A DNA stretch of 64,000 nucleotides from Daldinia sp. FL1419 (GCA_025201765.1 MU623503.1:1-64000); one strand, 5' to 3'; shown: positions 22,997-34,853, counted from the first letter of the stretch. Translations and numbers: made by a program. The notes: a model not told the origin generated them from the sequence alone.

Positions 22997-23627
22997 AATG
23001 AAGTAATATCAGCAGCTATTACCTATCGAAGAGTAATCGGAGAGTTTCCGAATGATGCGAATCTGGTGTGAAATTATCTAATGGTCACAAATAAATTATC
23101 TGATAATCGAGTTCCTCCTCAACGCAGGTTTATCAGATGGAGAACTGCCCTCCAGTAGTACTTTGCTCCAGATTCGGGGCATACAACCCCCATTCTTGGG
23201 CTCCCCCTCCATGTACCCCGCAAACTTTTAGACGCATCCCCTTTTCAACTTGGCTTACCTAGGTAGTTCATATTCTTCGTAGCTTATCTGTTCAAAGGCA
23301 ATTCGGAAGTCTCCGGTTCTACTGGATTTGTGGAAACTGAACTAGTGGAGAATGCCGATATCAAAACTGCTTGGAATATTAGTGGGATGATCGATGCCTA
23401 TTTCTGTATGCGGCGGGTGTTGGAAATGCGCTGTAGAAAAGGAGAAGGAATTACGCATTTAGAAGAGAGCCAATCCGAGTTTGGAGATAATCGAGACGCC
23501 GTACAGTATTCACATCGCAGGCATACGTTGGGCGGTATGTAATATTGTACCAAGGTTACCTATTCCCGCCACTTCGTCAACATTAATTACCGGTGAACCC
23601 GGCATCTCCAAATTCGAATCCTTCTGC
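22997..23627. other. Intergenic space between hxnM and pdx2
   Basis: These 631 bases hold the hxnM promoter and the pdx2 3' flank. One perfect TACCTAGGTA copy lies at 23256-23265. A 70-codon ORF at 23330-23542 has no recognisable motif and is probably chance. Confidence 0.5.
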
Positions 23628-24526
23628 TTATTCGTATGACTTCGCTATCTGCTCTAACCACCAGACGTGGATTCGAATATCGTCTGTTAGCTCCGGATGG
23701 AAACTTGTCCCGAAAACATTTTCTTGTCTTAACGCGACAATATCTCCTACTCCTTTGAGTGCTACCGATTGGGCATCTGCGCCTTCAATCGACGCCGCAG
23801 CCGCCTTGTTTGACGCATGACGTCCTGGAAGAGTTGCCAAAATTTCAACCTTTCCTTGGGGAGCCTGTGCTTGGGTTTTGACGTCTGCTGTCGTAACCTC
23901 TGGCACTATGTTTTCCGCTTTATCGTCAACTGATGTGATGTCGTCCGTCAACACTTGATCCACTACAGGAGCTCGAATGAAAACAGCCGGGAAAGGAGTT
24001 GCCTGAGATCCCGCGCCCTCTTGAGATAGGAACGGCAGTTCCAAATCTGTTACGAAGCTCTCTTTTTGTCGACCGAAGTGATTGCGATGGACTTTAACGT
24101 TAAGTCCCCCGATTAATTCCTGCCCGCCTATTTTAGCAGCACTCGCTTGTTCTGCGAGGAAAATAAGACCGGCGCATGTGCCCCAAGTTGGCTTCTTATT
24201 CACCCTACGCGGTTGATAAACACCACGGGATTAGCGGGTTCGTCCTTTTTCTCACTGCCTGGGTAGCCATCATATTTGTCTTGCACTTACTTGACAAACT
24301 CGCGTAACGGTTCTAGTAGCCCGGACTGTGCAGCTACCAGTGATAGCGTCGTACTCTCTCCCCCGGGTATGATTAGCGCATCACATCGGGTCAGCTCCTC
24401 CGGCGTCCGCACCTCGATGAACTCGAAGCTCGACGATGGATTCGATATGTGAGTGGCCGCTTTGCGGAGGGAGCTGAGATGCTCTGAGAAGCCCCCCTGA
24501 AGAGCAAGGACACCGACGGTCACCAT
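23628..24526 (-). CDS. pdx2: Pyridoxal 5'-phosphate synthase glutaminase subunit (Pdx2/SNO)
   Basis: This class I glutamine amidotransferase supplies ammonia to Pdx1 for vitamin B6 synthesis. It has two exons, 24526-24291 and 24204-23628, and 270 residues. The start VGVLALQGGFSEH, the oxyanion segment IIPGGESTT, the nucleophile C89 in WGTCAGLIFLAE, RNHFGRQ and the His-Glu pair in SFHPELTDD are all present, so the glutaminase triad is intact. The protein is longer than bacterial PdxT because of an acidic and Ala/Gln-rich insertion of about 50-60 residues before the last block, seen in fungal members. It is transcribed divergently from pdx1 across 1.16 kb. Confidence 0.95.
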
Positions 24527-25688
24527 CTCTGTTTTTGTCAGAAGCCAAGTCGTCTTCGCGAAATTACCTAAAGCGTCTTCACGGGATGGTTGGAAAAGAC
24601 TATCCTAGATAGCTGATTATATCTGATATTAGTCAACCGACGCAATAGGACGACGATCCGGGATTAGCTCGACAGATCCGGGATTTGATAGATGGAAAGG
24701 GTTCGGAGCTTTAGGTAATTATGCTTTATACGTTCGTTCGTTCGTTCTCTCTATATTGCACAGGTTAGTAAATGCTTCTTTCTCTTATTATTAGTCTATC
24801 TTATTAGTGCTTTTATGGACCATCGATTTCTTAGTTTGCCGCATCCCGCGGAAATATAGTTGGCGTAGGTAACTTACGATATGATGGACTGTTACTTTGT
24901 TACCTCTTGCTGCCGCTATCCGGTACCGGTATTGTTACGGTCGTTGTTTTACACAGAATATGATAAGGTTCTTTATCTATTACCATATCCGTTACCGCCC
25001 CTACTGTTACGACATGTGCCGTGACATACTAACCGTGGTATATCAAGCGGAATTAACCCCCGAGACCGGCGGTTCCGTATGCGTCATCCCGACCGAAGTA
25101 CGGGGTGGTACTTCTTCTTTTAACTTGTCGCTATGTAAAATTTTCAATTGATCGGACTTCTCAAACTAAGGATGGCTCCATCTTAGATCATTTAGACTTC
25201 CTAAAGTTCTCGATCTATACCTATCTTGGGGAAAGTCATGGCTCCATTTAATTCATGGGCAATAATCTGATTGGTGAATGGGCCCTTTTTTTTTGGTCAC
25301 CTTGAATGACTACATTAAGGGCTCGGCCGGCTTTTGAAATATCCCGCCCTTAAGACTACAGAGAGACGGGTATAGGCGGCACGCTACGCATGTATGAGTA
25401 AGTTTTATCGCAAACTAGGTAGGGACCTATCCTTGACTTACCAACCGTAAGTGAAGAAATTCCGATATTCTCGAGTCCCTTGTTGCCCCCCAAGGTTTCC
25501 CCGTACGTTCTCAGTCACAGCTTCCATACGTGCCGTCCCGACGTAAACTTCTTTGATCCCTGCGTATATTCTTTTATTTAAAGAGTCTCGAAGGCCTAGA
25601 ATTTGAAACAGGAAGGTTTAGATTGTCGAAAGAGTATCGCCTCCTCAGATACCGTTCAAGTCTACGAAGAAAATCTCATCCAGAAATC
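24527..25688. promoter_or_regulatory. Shared divergent promoter of pdx2 and pdx1
   Basis: This 1.16-kb non-coding interval separates the two subunit genes of one enzyme and so can serve both. A (CGTT)4 microsatellite lies at about 24731-24746. An 84-codon ORF (24897-25151) has no recognisable motif. The arrangement matches the SNZ/SNO pairs of yeast and the adjacent pdx genes of Neurospora. Confidence 0.6.
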
Positions 25689-26639
25689 ATGACGGGAAAC
25701 GACGCGAGCAATGTCTCGGCTTCTGCCAATGGCTCAATACCTTCCTCTTCCAAGTCTGACTTCATCGTCAAGGCTGGATTAGCCCAGATGTTGAAGGGAG
25801 GTGTTATTATGGACGTCACAGACGCCGCTCAGGCCCGCATTGCTGAAGAGGCTGGCGCGTGCGCCGTCATGGCCCTCGAGCGCGTCCCTGCCGATATCCG
25901 AGCGGAGGGTGGCGTGGCCCGCATGTCAGACCCGGGTAAAATTAAGGAGATTCAGGAAGCTGTAACCATCCCTGTCATGGCCAAGGCACGTATCGGCCAC
26001 TTCGTCGAGTGCCAGATCCTCGAGGCCCTAGGCGTGGACTATATCGACGAGAGTGAAGTCCTTACTCCTGCCGACGACACGTTCCACGTCGAGAAGAGTT
26101 CCTTCAAGGTCCCCTTTGTCTGCGGATGCAGGAACCTACCCGAGGCCCTAAGGCGTATTGCCGAGGGTGCTGCTATGATTCGAACAAAGGGCGAGGCTGG
26201 TACGGGAGATGTTGTTGAGGCTGTCAAGCATATGCGTACGGTTAACCGTGACATTGCCCGTGCGAAATCTGCACTTCAGGAGGGTGGTGACCTGGCCATC
26301 AGGGCTCTGGCGAGGGAATTTGAATGCGACGCCGTGCTGCTCAAGCAAACCGCGGAACTTAGCCGCTTGCCGGTAGTCAACTTCGCCGCAGGAGGTGTTG
26401 CCACCCCCGCGGACGCTGCGCTAATGATGCAGCTGGGCTGCGACGGTGTTTTCGTCGGTAGCGGTATTTTCAAGTCCGGCGACGCGGCTAAGCGAGCCAA
26501 GGCTATCGTAAGAGCCACGACACACTTCCGAGACCCCAAAGTCCTAGCTGAGTGCAGCGAAGGTCTCGGCGAGGCGATGGTTGGTATTAGCGTGAACAGC
26601 ATGAGACCCGAACAGAAAATGGCCGGAAGGGGATGGTGA
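25689..26639 (+). CDS. pdx1: Pyridoxal 5'-phosphate synthase subunit (Pdx1/SNZ, pyroA)
   Basis: This is the TIM-barrel synthase that makes PLP from a pentose phosphate, a triose phosphate and ammonia from Pdx2. It is intronless, 316 residues, with the usual length and order of family blocks: KAGLAQMLKGGVIMDVT, EEAGACAVMALERVPAD, VMAKARIGHFVE, DYIDESEVLTPAD, MIRTKGEAGTGDVVEAV and FAAGGVATPADAALMMQLG. The active-site lysines of MDVT/MAKAR and RTKGEAG are kept. The ATG at 25689 was chosen because the longer reading frame upstream has no ATG and the preceding residues do not fit the family. Confidence 0.97.
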   Translation: MTGNDASNVSASANGSIPSSSKSDFIVKAGLAQMLKGGVIMDVTDAAQARIAEEAGACAVMALERVPADIRAEGGVARMSDPGKIKEIQEAVTIPVMAKARIGHFVECQILEALGVDYIDESEVLTPADDTFHVEKSSFKVPFVCGCRNLPEALRRIAEGAAMIRTKGEAGTGDVVEAVKHMRTVNRDIARAKSALQEGGDLAIRALAREFECDAVLLKQTAELSRLPVVNFAAGGVATPADAALMMQLGCDGVFVGSGIFKSGDAAKRAKAIVRATTHFRDPKVLAECSEGLGEAMVGISVNSMRPEQKMAGRGW

Positions 26640-26689
26640 TTTAGAAGATGCTAGAATATTAGATGGTGTGGATTATTTGAATTTCAACA

Positions 26690-26708
26690 ATTATATATAT
26701 ATATATAC
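26690..26708. repeat. Short (TA)n microsatellite
   Basis: A run of about nine TA dinucleotides lies downstream of pdx1. No function is apparent. Confidence 0.8.
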
Positions 26709-26909
26709 ATCATAGTTAGCCGGGAGCATAGGGAGTCAAGACCAAAAGCGCGGACTAAAATTAGCCGAAGCGATGATTATACATTTCGTGAAGGCGTACT
26801 TGTATCTACCTAGGTTAGATACTTATTGACATGGCCACCACTATCAAGTAAAATCTATGGCCGCAAATTCAACAAGAGTGTTCAATCCCCCCCCTCCCCC
26901 CCCTTTCTC

Positions 26910-27884
26910 TTATGCAGGTTGATTGCTCCAAATAGCATCGCTAAGAGTCTTGTTAGGGGTGAAGTATTTTTCCAAGCATGGCTTCGCGTGGATGATCAAA
27001 TCTGCCTCCATACGACCGAACACGGTAGTTCCGTGCTCGTTTAGATGCGTCGTGTCTTTCTTATCTGAACCGTAGTTATATTCGTAGGCAGCGTGCTTCC
27101 CGATAGCGTTGACGTACTTCAAACTCGCTTCGTTCAGGTCGATAACAGTTGAGTCTGTCTCCTTAGCCGCTGTGATAGCCGCCAGGCGTTGATCGTGTAG
27201 CGAGTCTGTCGCATTGTGATCTTCGTGCGCGGGGAAGGCTCGGCGAGTGAGCGACGACGTCAGTAACTATGCTCTTGTGTTAGTATCTTTCGTGGCCCCT
27301 TTATTAATACCCCTTTCCAAATGCTTTATTGCCTTCTTCCCTCTTAGGTGCATTGGAGGTTACTTACCGGTGTACCACCAAGTTTTTTAACCTCGTTGGC
27401 GAAGCGGATAAGATTAGCTTGGTACTGCTCGAAGGTAACGCCACTGGTTGATTTCTGGTCATTGTGTCCGAACTAAAGTAAAGGCATCGTGAGTTAGCTA
27501 AGATACCACCTGACCTTGTCCATAGTGTCCAGCCAGAGGATGGCTGCACGGCCCCTTTCCATGTTATACCGGGTCCGGTTATGTCCTTACGCTTATAGTC
27601 ACGTAGCAATCATATTTGCCCACGTTATCTTGGAGGTGCTTCGTTACATTAGCCCAGTAACCACCCGCCGAGAACGATGCCGTCGTCGCGCCGCTCTTTC
27701 CGATATTCACACCCCATGCCGGACTCTTAAGCGCAGCGAGAAGACCGTCGCCCCAACCACCGTTGATCGCCGTCGTGGAATCGCCCGCCAAGAAAAACGC
27801 CGGGGGTGTAGACGAGCACTCGGCGAATGGATGCCCGGCGACTAAAGTGGGTAGGGCCGTGGCCCATAGCAAGAAGCGCGACAT
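26910..27884 (-). CDS. Secreted rhamnogalacturonan acetylesterase (SGNH hydrolase)
   Basis: This enzyme removes acetyl groups from the pectin backbone rhamnogalacturonan I. It has three exons, 27884-27591, 27472-27368 and 27266-26910, and 251 residues, the normal length. A signal peptide (MSRFLLWATALPTLVAG) precedes the block I nucleophile in FFLAGDSTT. SGATTASFSAGGYW carries block II, SFGHNDQ block III with the oxyanion Asn (joined across intron 1), and DTTHLNEHG the catalytic Asp and His. All catalytic residues are present. It stands alone, without other pectinase genes next to it. Confidence 0.92.
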
Positions 27885-28563
27885 AGCTATTATAAGATCG
27901 CCTGACAACGATTATGTTTGTCTATTAGAATGCGCCCAAGAAGACCCAGTGATTCTCCATAGCCGTAGCCATAAGAAGCCCAGCCTGGGCCCAAGCATCT
28001 ATTTATCTTATCCAGTAAGCCACGTATGGATGAAGCTAAGCATATAACAAACACCTATATGCTCGTAGGATTATACACCGAGACACGGGACCGAGCCGTG
28101 CGTTATTGGTCCGCTTTGGGGCCCGGTGGAAATTGGCGGGTTCCCTCCAATTCACCCGGCGGGCTTCAGCTACCCACCAATCACCGACGGCAACCTTGGC
28201 AAAGGAGAACGCGTGCTTTTGGGAGGACGCGAAGACTGCGTCCCCGTGCGGAACTGCATTGTAAGCCGCCGCCGCCGAGGGCCGGGCTTTTCTGGTCGCG
28301 CGTCTCTTCACCGACTATTATACTCTAAATGGATGGATAATTCTAGACGGGCAGAGCTCTCTGCCCTGTTTAAAAATCCGGGCTGGTAGGCAAATGTACT
28401 GCTGATGCCCTAATCGGCAACAGCATTGATGATTCCTTTAATACAAAACTACATCTTCAACGATTTGTAAGAAGTACACATCCACATTAGAGCCAGTATA
28501 CCAATCCATCTCATCATATGAGGGTTATAACTAATATACCCGCTCTCGCCCGTTACCGTCACA
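27885..28563. other. Intergenic space upstream of the acetylesterase gene
   Basis: These 679 bases contain the acetylesterase promoter and the 3' flank of the phospholipase D gene. ORFs of up to 100 codons in several frames (28026-28389) overlap one another and carry no family motif. Local GC content is raised at 28080-28300. Confidence 0.45.
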
Positions 28564-31402
28564 TTATGTATACACGCTCTCCGTCCAAGTGTTAACCTGC
28601 AGCCCCGTTTCGGCCATATTCGCATCCTTCAAGTAATCCAACGGCATCCACACAAGATGTCCCTTGATTTGGTCAAGCTTTGCCCGAATGTCATCTGGAG
28701 GGAGGAACCTGTCGAATATGTGGCCGGCTTTGACACCCTTTGGTGGCAAGAAAGTATTGTAGTCGTCGAATGTTTTCACTATATTTGGGTTAGATGCGAG
28801 GTTTTCCCCAGGTGTACCTCCGGTCTGGGGTTGCTGGGCAGAGAGGCTTACCATGGTCATCCGGGTCCGCGTGGAATAGATGTCTGAATATTTCCGTGTT
28901 CTTCGTCGCGTTCGCCTTCCACATGCTCCAGAGCTGATCGTTCATAGGATCCTCGACAAATTTGTAACTATCATCTCTGTCCCAAATATCGTTAGGCGAA
29001 TCCTCTCCGGGCGGTTGCGCGTTCGGGTCGTTGCTCGCGTCATGCGGTTGCGGTGGGAGTAGCCCGAGATGTTCTCGCCAAAGATATCGCCTTAAGGTAG
29101 CTGCGTGCTTCCCCGCCTCAAACGACTTACCATCCATAATACTCTGGATCTTGTCGGTGTCCTCCATGACAATTGACAACTCGCTGTCGTGGTTTCCAAG
29201 TTGACTACGGTCGTTCAGGTTGCTCGATCCGCAAATGACGATACGATCATCTACTATCAAGAGCTTGCCGTGGATGTACAACTCCTCCTGGATCCAGTTA
29301 TCCACCTCTTCTTGGGGATCTCCCTCCCAAAGCTCGTCTGAGAGTTTTCCAGTATCGGCCATTGCATGATGAGCAACACTAGAAGCAGACTTGGTATCAT
29401 AACCTTCTTGCCTTGCTGCTTCGAAGCGGCGCTTAGCCTCATTACTCTTTGTATTTTCGTTGATTTCCCGCTGCTCCTCTCTTTTGCCCATGTGCTCGTC
29501 CCGTTCGCCCTCAACATCTTCAGTACCGTGAATACCTTCGCCCATAATCTCTTCTGCTTCAGCGCGTTGGACTTCTTGATACTTCACGCCGGATATCTCT
29601 TCTTGCTTCTTAACTGCGGGTGTCTTATTCAAACGATCGTAAGAACGTAAGTTGAAAATGAATATGTGATCCGTAGGTTTAACTCCCTGGGCACGAATTT
29701 GTTCGAAGATTGAATGCTCTCCACGACATATGGATTTATACTGATAGTCCATAATGGCACGTGTTCCAGTCGCTGCGTCGTCTCTCAAGTCACCAGCGAA
29801 TCCGGGGATTGCGGGAATAATAATAATAACCCTGAACTTTCTGCCTTCCTTACCAGCCCTAACGCAAGCATCTACAATGGCTCTCCCAACTGTATTATGG
29901 ATGGGGGATTGTTGGTCACCAGTGGCAGTGATGAAAAACTGATTCTCGATGTATACATAATGCTGGGCATTGCGAATGACATCCGAGTACGCGTTCTGAA
30001 TTGTGTGATCCGTTAATATGCCACTAGACCAGTCGGCGCTGCTTCGGACGATCTGAGCGCGCACGGTTCCCCGGTTGTTGAGATTTTTCGTCTCCAGCGG
30101 TGTCAGGGGATGAAGTACATATTTGCCGACGGGGTGTTTCGGTCGTTGCACACCTACGAGGTCTTCATCTTTGCCCTCGCGGCCCTGTATCATCAACCAA
30201 TCAAATCTATCGTCGCGCTTATATTTGTCCCTCTTGATGAAATTCCACCGTAAAACGAAATGTTCTGCAATGTCATAAACACAAGGCCCGATAACTCCCA
30301 TAGCTACGTCGTGCCAAGGCATTCGTCCATAGTCAGCCTTGCTGAGCTCATTCTGCTTCCAATCCTGAACGTTTTTGAAGTCCATGACACGGTTGTTATT
30401 GAAATCTTGGCCGGGCCAAACTTCGTTGTGGACGCCTTCTGGATGAACGTCTGAGAGTATATGTTGATGGTCATCCCAACGACCGAAACAAAGATCTAGA
30501 CCTCCGATAAAAGCCGTCTCGTAGTCGATAACAATGAATTTCTCATGATGAGCCCAGTAAAAAGTCATATCTGCAGCATTCTCAAGGAAATTGTGATCCG
30601 GATGCCTCATGACGGAAATATTTCCGAAGCCTGGGGAACCCTTAGGGCACAGGCTTTGTAGCGCGTGTTTAGTATGCTCCGAATTGCAAGTTATTGCAGC
30701 TTCGACTTCACGATAGACGATAACAAATATCTTCACGCCGGCTTCTGCACGGCGTTTCAAGATCTTGTCTAGCCGCCATTCCTGATTGAAATATGGAGGC
30801 CTACGAAGAAACAACTCAGGAGAAAGCCACCAGTCTGCAATGTAGATAGTTTCTTTCGCTTGCTCCAAAGCTACTGATACGGCCTATTGAATTAGATGAG
30901 CTAGGTTGCTGAAGGGGCGTTCTAATCTGATAGCACACTTACCCAAAAGTAATTCCTTCCGTCAACGTACCATTTAATAAGATTTCCATCTCGCTCTGGG
31001 AAGTACGAATTAAAACGATGACTTTCAGAAATCTTGTTCCGCTTATCATCACAGGCTTGTTCGTGTGCTTCATCATGACGGTGCTGGGGATTAAACTACA
31101 CGGAGATACCCTGTGAGAATTCATATTCGTGTATAGTAACTAGCACTATGCGTTATAAGAGCGACTCACGAGATTTGCGAGTTTCCCGAATTTATGTCTA
31201 GGATAACATTAGTATGTTGCATTGTAAATGTGCTACTAATAAGAGCCCAGATATCAACGTACTTTTGATGGATGAGGCTAACTTTGGCGTCGTGTAAATG
31301 CGTATCCTTCAACTTCTCTTTTAATTCATGGAATGGGTGTTTTAGTTTATCCGCAACGTCTGAATGGCCGTGCCCGACACTATTTTCATGAGAGCCAGCC
31401 AT
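28564..31402 (-). CDS. Phospholipase D (two HKD motifs)
   Basis: This enzyme hydrolyses phosphatidylcholine to phosphatidic acid, or is a fungal relative that may act in membrane signalling. It has five exons, 31402-31263, 31197-31170, 31083-30943, 30883-28852 and 28778-28564, and 851 residues. The first HKD motif is HHEKFIVIDYETAFIGGLD near residue 215; the second is HGKLLIVDDRIVICGSSNLN near residue 641. WYVDGRNYFWAV and ETIYIADWWLSPEL mark the N-terminal core. A charged segment of about 100 residues before the second motif is probably disordered. There is no PX or PH domain and no signal peptide, so it resembles the cytosolic fungal PLDs rather than Spo14. Exon 2 is only 28 nt. Confidence 0.93.
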
Positions 31403-33084
31403 TGTGAATCGTCATGTATCTCTCCTATAAGAAGTGATGACGTCGGATACAGTTGGAGGGAAAAGCCGAGGCGAATTACGCTGTGAAATTATGTGATTCC
31501 TACGCAACAGGGCCTAGGGTTAAAAAATTATTCTAATTATAACAATTAGGAAAGTAGGAAAGATTATCGGAAAATTTAATGTGGTAAGAAGAAGTGGAAT
31601 AGGCTATCTGATGGTATGGTAGAGATGTAAGAAATATCTTGTGGGAATGGTTATGTGAAAGTGAGATAGGACGTATTTTAAAAAGAGTGTCGTCATAAAG
31701 TGGCTGATAATTTTTTGTCTTGGAATGGGTATGACCTTATATTTTGGTAAGAATACAATAGAGATCCTTACTAACTTACTTTGGCTGGTTCAGAAAAAGA
31801 AAAAAGAGAATAGAAACTTCTTCTTCTTCTTCGGTTTGAGATTGTTATCAAGAAAACGAAAGAGGAGAAAGTTACTAAGAGTCGGGTGGTAACATATATC
31901 TACAATACACCTAGGTAAGGTACATATAGTTGTAATTCAAACGATTATATGTTGGAATAGATTTCGTATTAATATAAACATTACCAAGTTTTGGAGGTAT
32001 AAGACGGCAATACGGCACGAGTCTGCTCAAATGTTTACGTGACGTCGATCCTTTTCTTACGTCTAGTTGCTAGTAGCTGTAGCTTAAAAGGGATAAATCG
32101 ATAACAGATTTCTAACCTTGGCAGACCAAGTCCCTTGAATTGTCCAGGTGCTGTATCGATTTGCTTATTATGTATCTTGGGTATACGCCAAGACTTATAA
32201 ACGGGACCGATCTCGCGAAAGAGGGTCACCAACATACGTTATGTAAGTCATTTGATGTCTAGCGTCCAAGATGCGATTCGATCTCGTCCGTGTTGATCTA
32301 GCATAGATAGAGAAGTAGAGGAGTAGAGGAGCACAGAATAGGCGATTGAGGTTAAGAAACACGAAATATATATTTTAGGCAAATTGAGTGGACGATTTAA
32401 ATTGGTTATGGCAACCATATCAAAATTGTTTTATCAATTGCTTAATTCGAGCTTGGAAAAATCGAGTGACGTCAGATATATTTCAAAGGACGCACCTCTA
32501 CAAGACGAAAGGTAGCAGCGAAGACAAGGCAAGAAATGTAGCTACCGTAGATCTGTGGCTAGTGGCCTATAATACGCGCATGGAAGTACTACCCAGGTAC
32601 CTAGGTACATTGTAATAGTTGCTGCTATGTAGGGAATGGTTGCTAACCAATAAGTCGAATTGGAGATGGGCTGGTAGCCAACCAACCCCGCCCCCGCCGC
32701 CCCTCTTTTTGGTGGTACCCCTCACCCGAAGTTCAAACACTAGCATTTGCGTAGCTGCTTTCCAATCGTTAGGTTAGGTACAGACATGTAAGTAACAACA
32801 CACGAATGCAGATTAGTACCTGAAGCTACCCCTATCCTATAATCTGCACCATTGACCGCCCCTTCCACCTTGCCTTAGGCAATTCGAGTCTCCATTCGTA
32901 AACCGAACTTCCAATAAACTTCTAGTTAACCTTAGGTTAATAAACTTGTAAATGCAGCTCTTATTGTTGTTGTTTTTTTGTTTTTTTTAAACTACTTCAC
33001 CATCTTCCCCAAAGACATTGTTCTTTTTTCTCTTCTTCTTCTAACTAACTATTAACCACCTTAGACACATAACCAACCATCATA
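31403..33084. other. Long intergenic region between PLD and GLTP genes
   Basis: This 1.68-kb interval is the upstream region of two divergently transcribed genes. It holds a (TTC)5 run near 31818, a TACCTAGGTA variant at 31918-31927, a perfect copy at 32598-32607, and a T-rich stretch (32960-32990) just before the GLTP start. ORFs of up to 75 codons have no recognisable motif. Confidence 0.5.
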
Positions 33085-33885
33085 ATGTCTGCCCCTGTCG
33101 TCCCCGCCGGTGCTACTCTCCTCCAGACTTTCAAGAAGTCCTTTGTCGATGTGCCCATTGACGCAAACAACGACAATGCCATCGCTACGACAGAGTTCCT
33201 TGACGCTGCCGAGTCCCTAACGACCATGTTTGGTACGTCTATATACTTTCTGAATATCGGAGATGCTATTTACTCATCTACATCACCTGATAGATGTCCT
33301 GGGATCGGTTGCCTTCTCTCCTGTCAAGTCTGATATGTTGGGCAACGTCAAGGTATGTGTGGAGCCAAAGAATTTACTGTGGAATGCAAGAGGCACTAAC
33401 CTTCCCAAAAGAAAATCCGTGACCGCCAGCTTGCTGCTCCCGCCGAATCTGAGACCCTACAAGCTCTTTGCCTCAACGAGCTAAAGACCAAAAAGCACAC
33501 CGCTACGGAAGGTCTCGTATGGCTAGTACGGTATGAGAATACCTAAACACCTCTATTTAAGTCTCCTTGTCTAACGTATTACTTTACCAGAGGTCTGGAA
33601 TTCACTTGCATTGCCTTGAGCCAGAACTTAGCTCAAGAATCCGAAGAGCTCTCTGCCTCTTTCCGAAACGCTTACGGCTCGACCCTTAAGCCCCACCACG
33701 GAATTCTCATTAAGCCCGTTTTCTCCGCTGCCATGAGCGCTTGCCCCTACCGCAAGGACTTCTACCCCAAGTTAGGAGACGACCAGGACAAGGTTTCTAC
33801 CGAGCTGAGAACCTACCTGGCTGCTCTTGAGAAGATTGTCGGTATACTAAAGGGCTTCCTAGACCGCAAGGAGGCCAAGTGGTAA
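33085..33885 (+). CDS. Glycolipid transfer protein (HET-C2 type)
   Basis: This small soluble GLTP-fold protein moves glycosphingolipids between membranes. It has four exons, 33085-33232, 33294-33352, 33412-33530 and 33591-33885, and 206 residues, the usual size. Sequence blocks are TTEFLDAAESLTTMFDVLGS, FSPVKSDMLGNVKKI, ALCLNELKTKKHTATEGLVW (with the Trp that stacks on the sugar headgroup) and a C-terminal half ending ALEKIVGILKGFL. The homologue in Podospora, het-c, is a heterokaryon-incompatibility locus, so allelic variation in this gene could matter for self recognition; nothing in the sequence shows that directly. Confidence 0.94.
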
Positions 33886-34352
33886 TCGACGAAGGATATG
33901 TAATATATTCTACCCTAAACTCAATTACCAGGGCTCTGGATGATATGAGTCGCAATCTATCTATAGATTACGCCTTCTCGCCAATAGCTAGGTCCAATCT
34001 ATGAGATGCGGTCTCGCTCCGCATTGAATCAAGCAAATAGATGCCAAAATATGACCCTGCTAATAAAAACAAGTTACAATGATCTTTATTCTCATGGTGC
34101 TGTGGCTATACTGTCACTGAACGTCTATTAACCGGTAAAACCACCGATTAGAAATACAAAGATACGCCCTACATACTTCGTGGCTGAGGTTTCTTCCTAT
34201 ATTACTCGCTTATATTTACAGACCTAGCGTGTATCATGCGGATTAAGGAGCCCTTACTATTGCCCAGTTGATAGGCACTGACTGACATGTAAAATTACCA
34301 GTGGTGCCGACATGGCCTCCGCGCGCGAATCTAATATTTAGGTAAGCCTTTA
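33886..34352. other. Convergent intergenic space
   Basis: These 467 bases lie between the 3' ends of the GLTP and Hce2-like genes. No ORF or repeat is apparent. Confidence 0.5.
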
Positions 34353-34853
34353 TTATAGGCAAGTAGTCGAGAACCATACGTGCCTGATCAAAGCCGAGTT
34401 AAAATTGTCCACTACATCTTTACTCCCTATATCAACCCGTCCATCTTGCCCGTCGAGGCGTTTCGCTCCAAACGCGCAGGTTCCGCACACGGCCAGCAGG
34501 TTGAGGTCGGTGCCCCTGTAGTCTCCTGTCTCGAAGAAACCAATGTGTGCTTGTAGCTCCGCCTCGATAACCGAGCAGTCATTGGAAAGCGCCGAGTCGT
34601 CGGTAGTAGTTGGGACGAAATTGGTCTCGAAGCATATCTCCGAATGGCTGTACTCGGTGTCGTTATGAAACGTCCCGTAGAAGCGCTTGTCGTGGGCGTG
34701 GTTGAACGAATCACGAATGTATACGTTTACTGTGCTGCCGTTGGGATGTAATACTTCGCGTTTTACGAAGGTTCCATTGATGTTAGGTAAATTTATCGCG
34801 GATACTAGACCCGAGACACTGAGTACCGCCGTAATAGAGGTAGGTAAATACAT
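34353..34853 (-). CDS. Small secreted cysteine-containing protein, Hce2/Ecp2-like effector candidate
   Basis: This single-exon gene encodes about 166 residues. A signal peptide (MYLPTSITAVLSVSGLVSA) is followed by a mature part with paired cysteines: CFETNF, SNDCSVIEAELQ and VCGTCAFGAKRLDG, then DIGSKDVVDNFNSALIR. That order and the GTCAFG plus DVVD signature resemble the Hce2 domain of the Cladosporium fulvum effector Ecp2. In other fungi Hce2 proteins are secreted effectors or competition proteins; the activity here is unknown. An upstream in-frame ATG at 34886 would add 11 polar residues and spoil the signal peptide, so 34853 is preferred. The call is made from motif memory and is moderate. 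Confidence 0.6.
   Translation of the reverse strand: MYLPTSITAVLSVSGLVSAINLPNINGTFVKREVLHPNGSTVNVYIRDSFNHAHDKRFYGTFHNDTEYSHSEICFETNFVPTTTDDSALSNDCSVIEAELQAHIGFFETGDYRGTDLNLLAVCGTCAFGAKRLDGQDGRVDIGSKDVVDNFNSALIRHVWFSTTCL

Noticed and set aside
23600..23650. tRNA-like TTCGAATCC box
   Set aside because: No matching acceptor stem, A box or cloverleaf could be found around it; it overlaps the 3' end of pdx2.
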